Below, piece by piece: positions 63,758 through 64,000 of a stretch of DNA of 64,000 bases. The first letter of the stretch is position 1. Every line of letters starts with the position of its first letter. The notes under the pieces were generated by a model that made no database searches, was not told the origin of the DNA, and saw nothing but the letters and a program-made list of their open reading frames with translations. The DNA is from Eikenella glucosivorans (GTDB lineage Bacteria; Pseudomonadota; Gammaproteobacteria; Burkholderiales; Neisseriaceae), in NCBI RefSeq assembly GCF_016025525.2, contig NZ_JACSGR010000001.1:350052-414051 (forward strand), written 5' to 3'. The translations under genes were made by a program, and so were the position numbers.

Positions 63758-64000
63758 TATTCAGAATGGGAGGGCATATGTCCCTGTTTCAGAAATTAGA
63801 GCTAATGGTGTTCAAACTATTCGCTATTTAGATGGAGGGTTTGATCAGATTTATTATGGGAGCAGAGATCTTTCTCGTATTCGTTCTGCTGTAACGGGAG
63901 CTGAGGCCACAGCCCGCCTCCCCGTTGTCGCCACCCGCACCGTTCCCCGTGCCGCCGTCGTCTCCAAAGTCTTCACCAACGCCCGCGCCGTCGGTCTCGG
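63606..64000 (+). CDS. Filamentous phage adsorption protein, TspB-like (partial, runs off right edge)
   Basis: An open frame runs from an ATG at 63606 (or GTG 63672) to the window edge without a stop. From 63672 it encodes a signal peptide (VRLGLFSRALVILSTLILTI PLAYPQS), followed by INIQNGRAYVPVSEIRANGV and a segment with ARLPVVATRTVPRAAVVSKV and FTNARAVGL. The position after the coat genes and the export signal fit the TspB/ORF6 adsorption protein of Neisseria filamentous phages. The start is uncertain because the frame overlaps the previous ORF. Confidence 0.65.
   Translation, partial: MGLLKFYSVTIRPLYSVLRLGRVRLGLFSRALVILSTLILTIPLAYPQSINIQNGRAYVPVSEIRANGVQTIRYLDGGFDQIYYGSRDLSRIRSAVTGAEATARLPVVATRTVPRAAVVSKVFTNARAVGL

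Overview
The window reads as chromosome of an Eikenella-type member of the Neisseriaceae. The main evidence is the 12-mer AGGCTACCTGAA and its reverse complement, the Eikenella dialect of the DNA uptake sequence (DUS). It occurs dozens of times between about 19.9 and 60.2 kb, very often as an inverted pair that also makes an intrinsic terminator. The housekeeping genes (rdgC, dcd, purA, purM, metF, ilvC, ribF, priA, rsuA, ispA, coaBC, potABC), a periplasmic-type ATP-dependent DNA ligase and an ESPR autotransporter fit that family.

Positions 1 to about 19,740 hold most of a contractile-tailed prophage that runs off the left edge. All structural genes are on the minus strand. The packaging block (terminase-like genes and portal) comes first, then a MuF head protein, a fused protease-scaffold-capsid gene, neck genes, sheath, tube, a frameshifting tail chaperone, a tape-measure gene broken by an in-frame amber codon, and a partial DNA-circularisation/baseplate gene. 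The proteins are Mu-like, but integration is by a large serine recombinase (18,231-19,799) beside tRNA-Glu; the last 18 codons of the recombinase are the antisense of the tRNA. Three copies of one 23-bp element precede the packaging, capsid and tail-chaperone transcription units and look like coordinated late-promoter elements.

Two prophage features deserve most attention. First, the MuF head protein (12,279-13,730) carries a C-terminal domain with the motif series of RelA/SpoT (p)ppGpp synthetases and overlaps by 4 bp a 74-aa acidic protein: a likely toxin-immunity pair. Second, a C4-type antisense RNA (about 3,884-3,955) with its own promoter and two sets of complementary target sites controls a two-gene unit placed among the tail genes.

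Positions about 19.8 to 60.2 kb are core chromosome: nucleotide, folate, isoleucine-valine, isoprenoid, CoA and flavin synthesis, replication restart (PriA with an unusual in-frame repeat insertion), Cid/Lrg-type membrane proteins, an Na+/H+ antiporter, cardiolipin synthase, a large autotransporter followed by an OmpA-like protein, and polyamine uptake. Several families of dispersed repeats lie between these genes, among them a ~260-330-bp element in three copies, a modular 'GCTTCGCAGAAACT' element, and a degenerate Correia-like element.

Positions about 60.23 kb to the right edge are the start of a filamentous (inovirus) prophage of the Neisseria Nf/MDA type: an origin-like hairpin, a replication initiator, an ssDNA-binding-protein candidate, the major coat protein, small membrane proteins, an AT-rich ORF, and the 5' end of an adsorption (TspB-like) protein. 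This block lacks the Eikenella DUS and carries other DUS dialects, which points to acquisition from another Neisseriaceae lineage.
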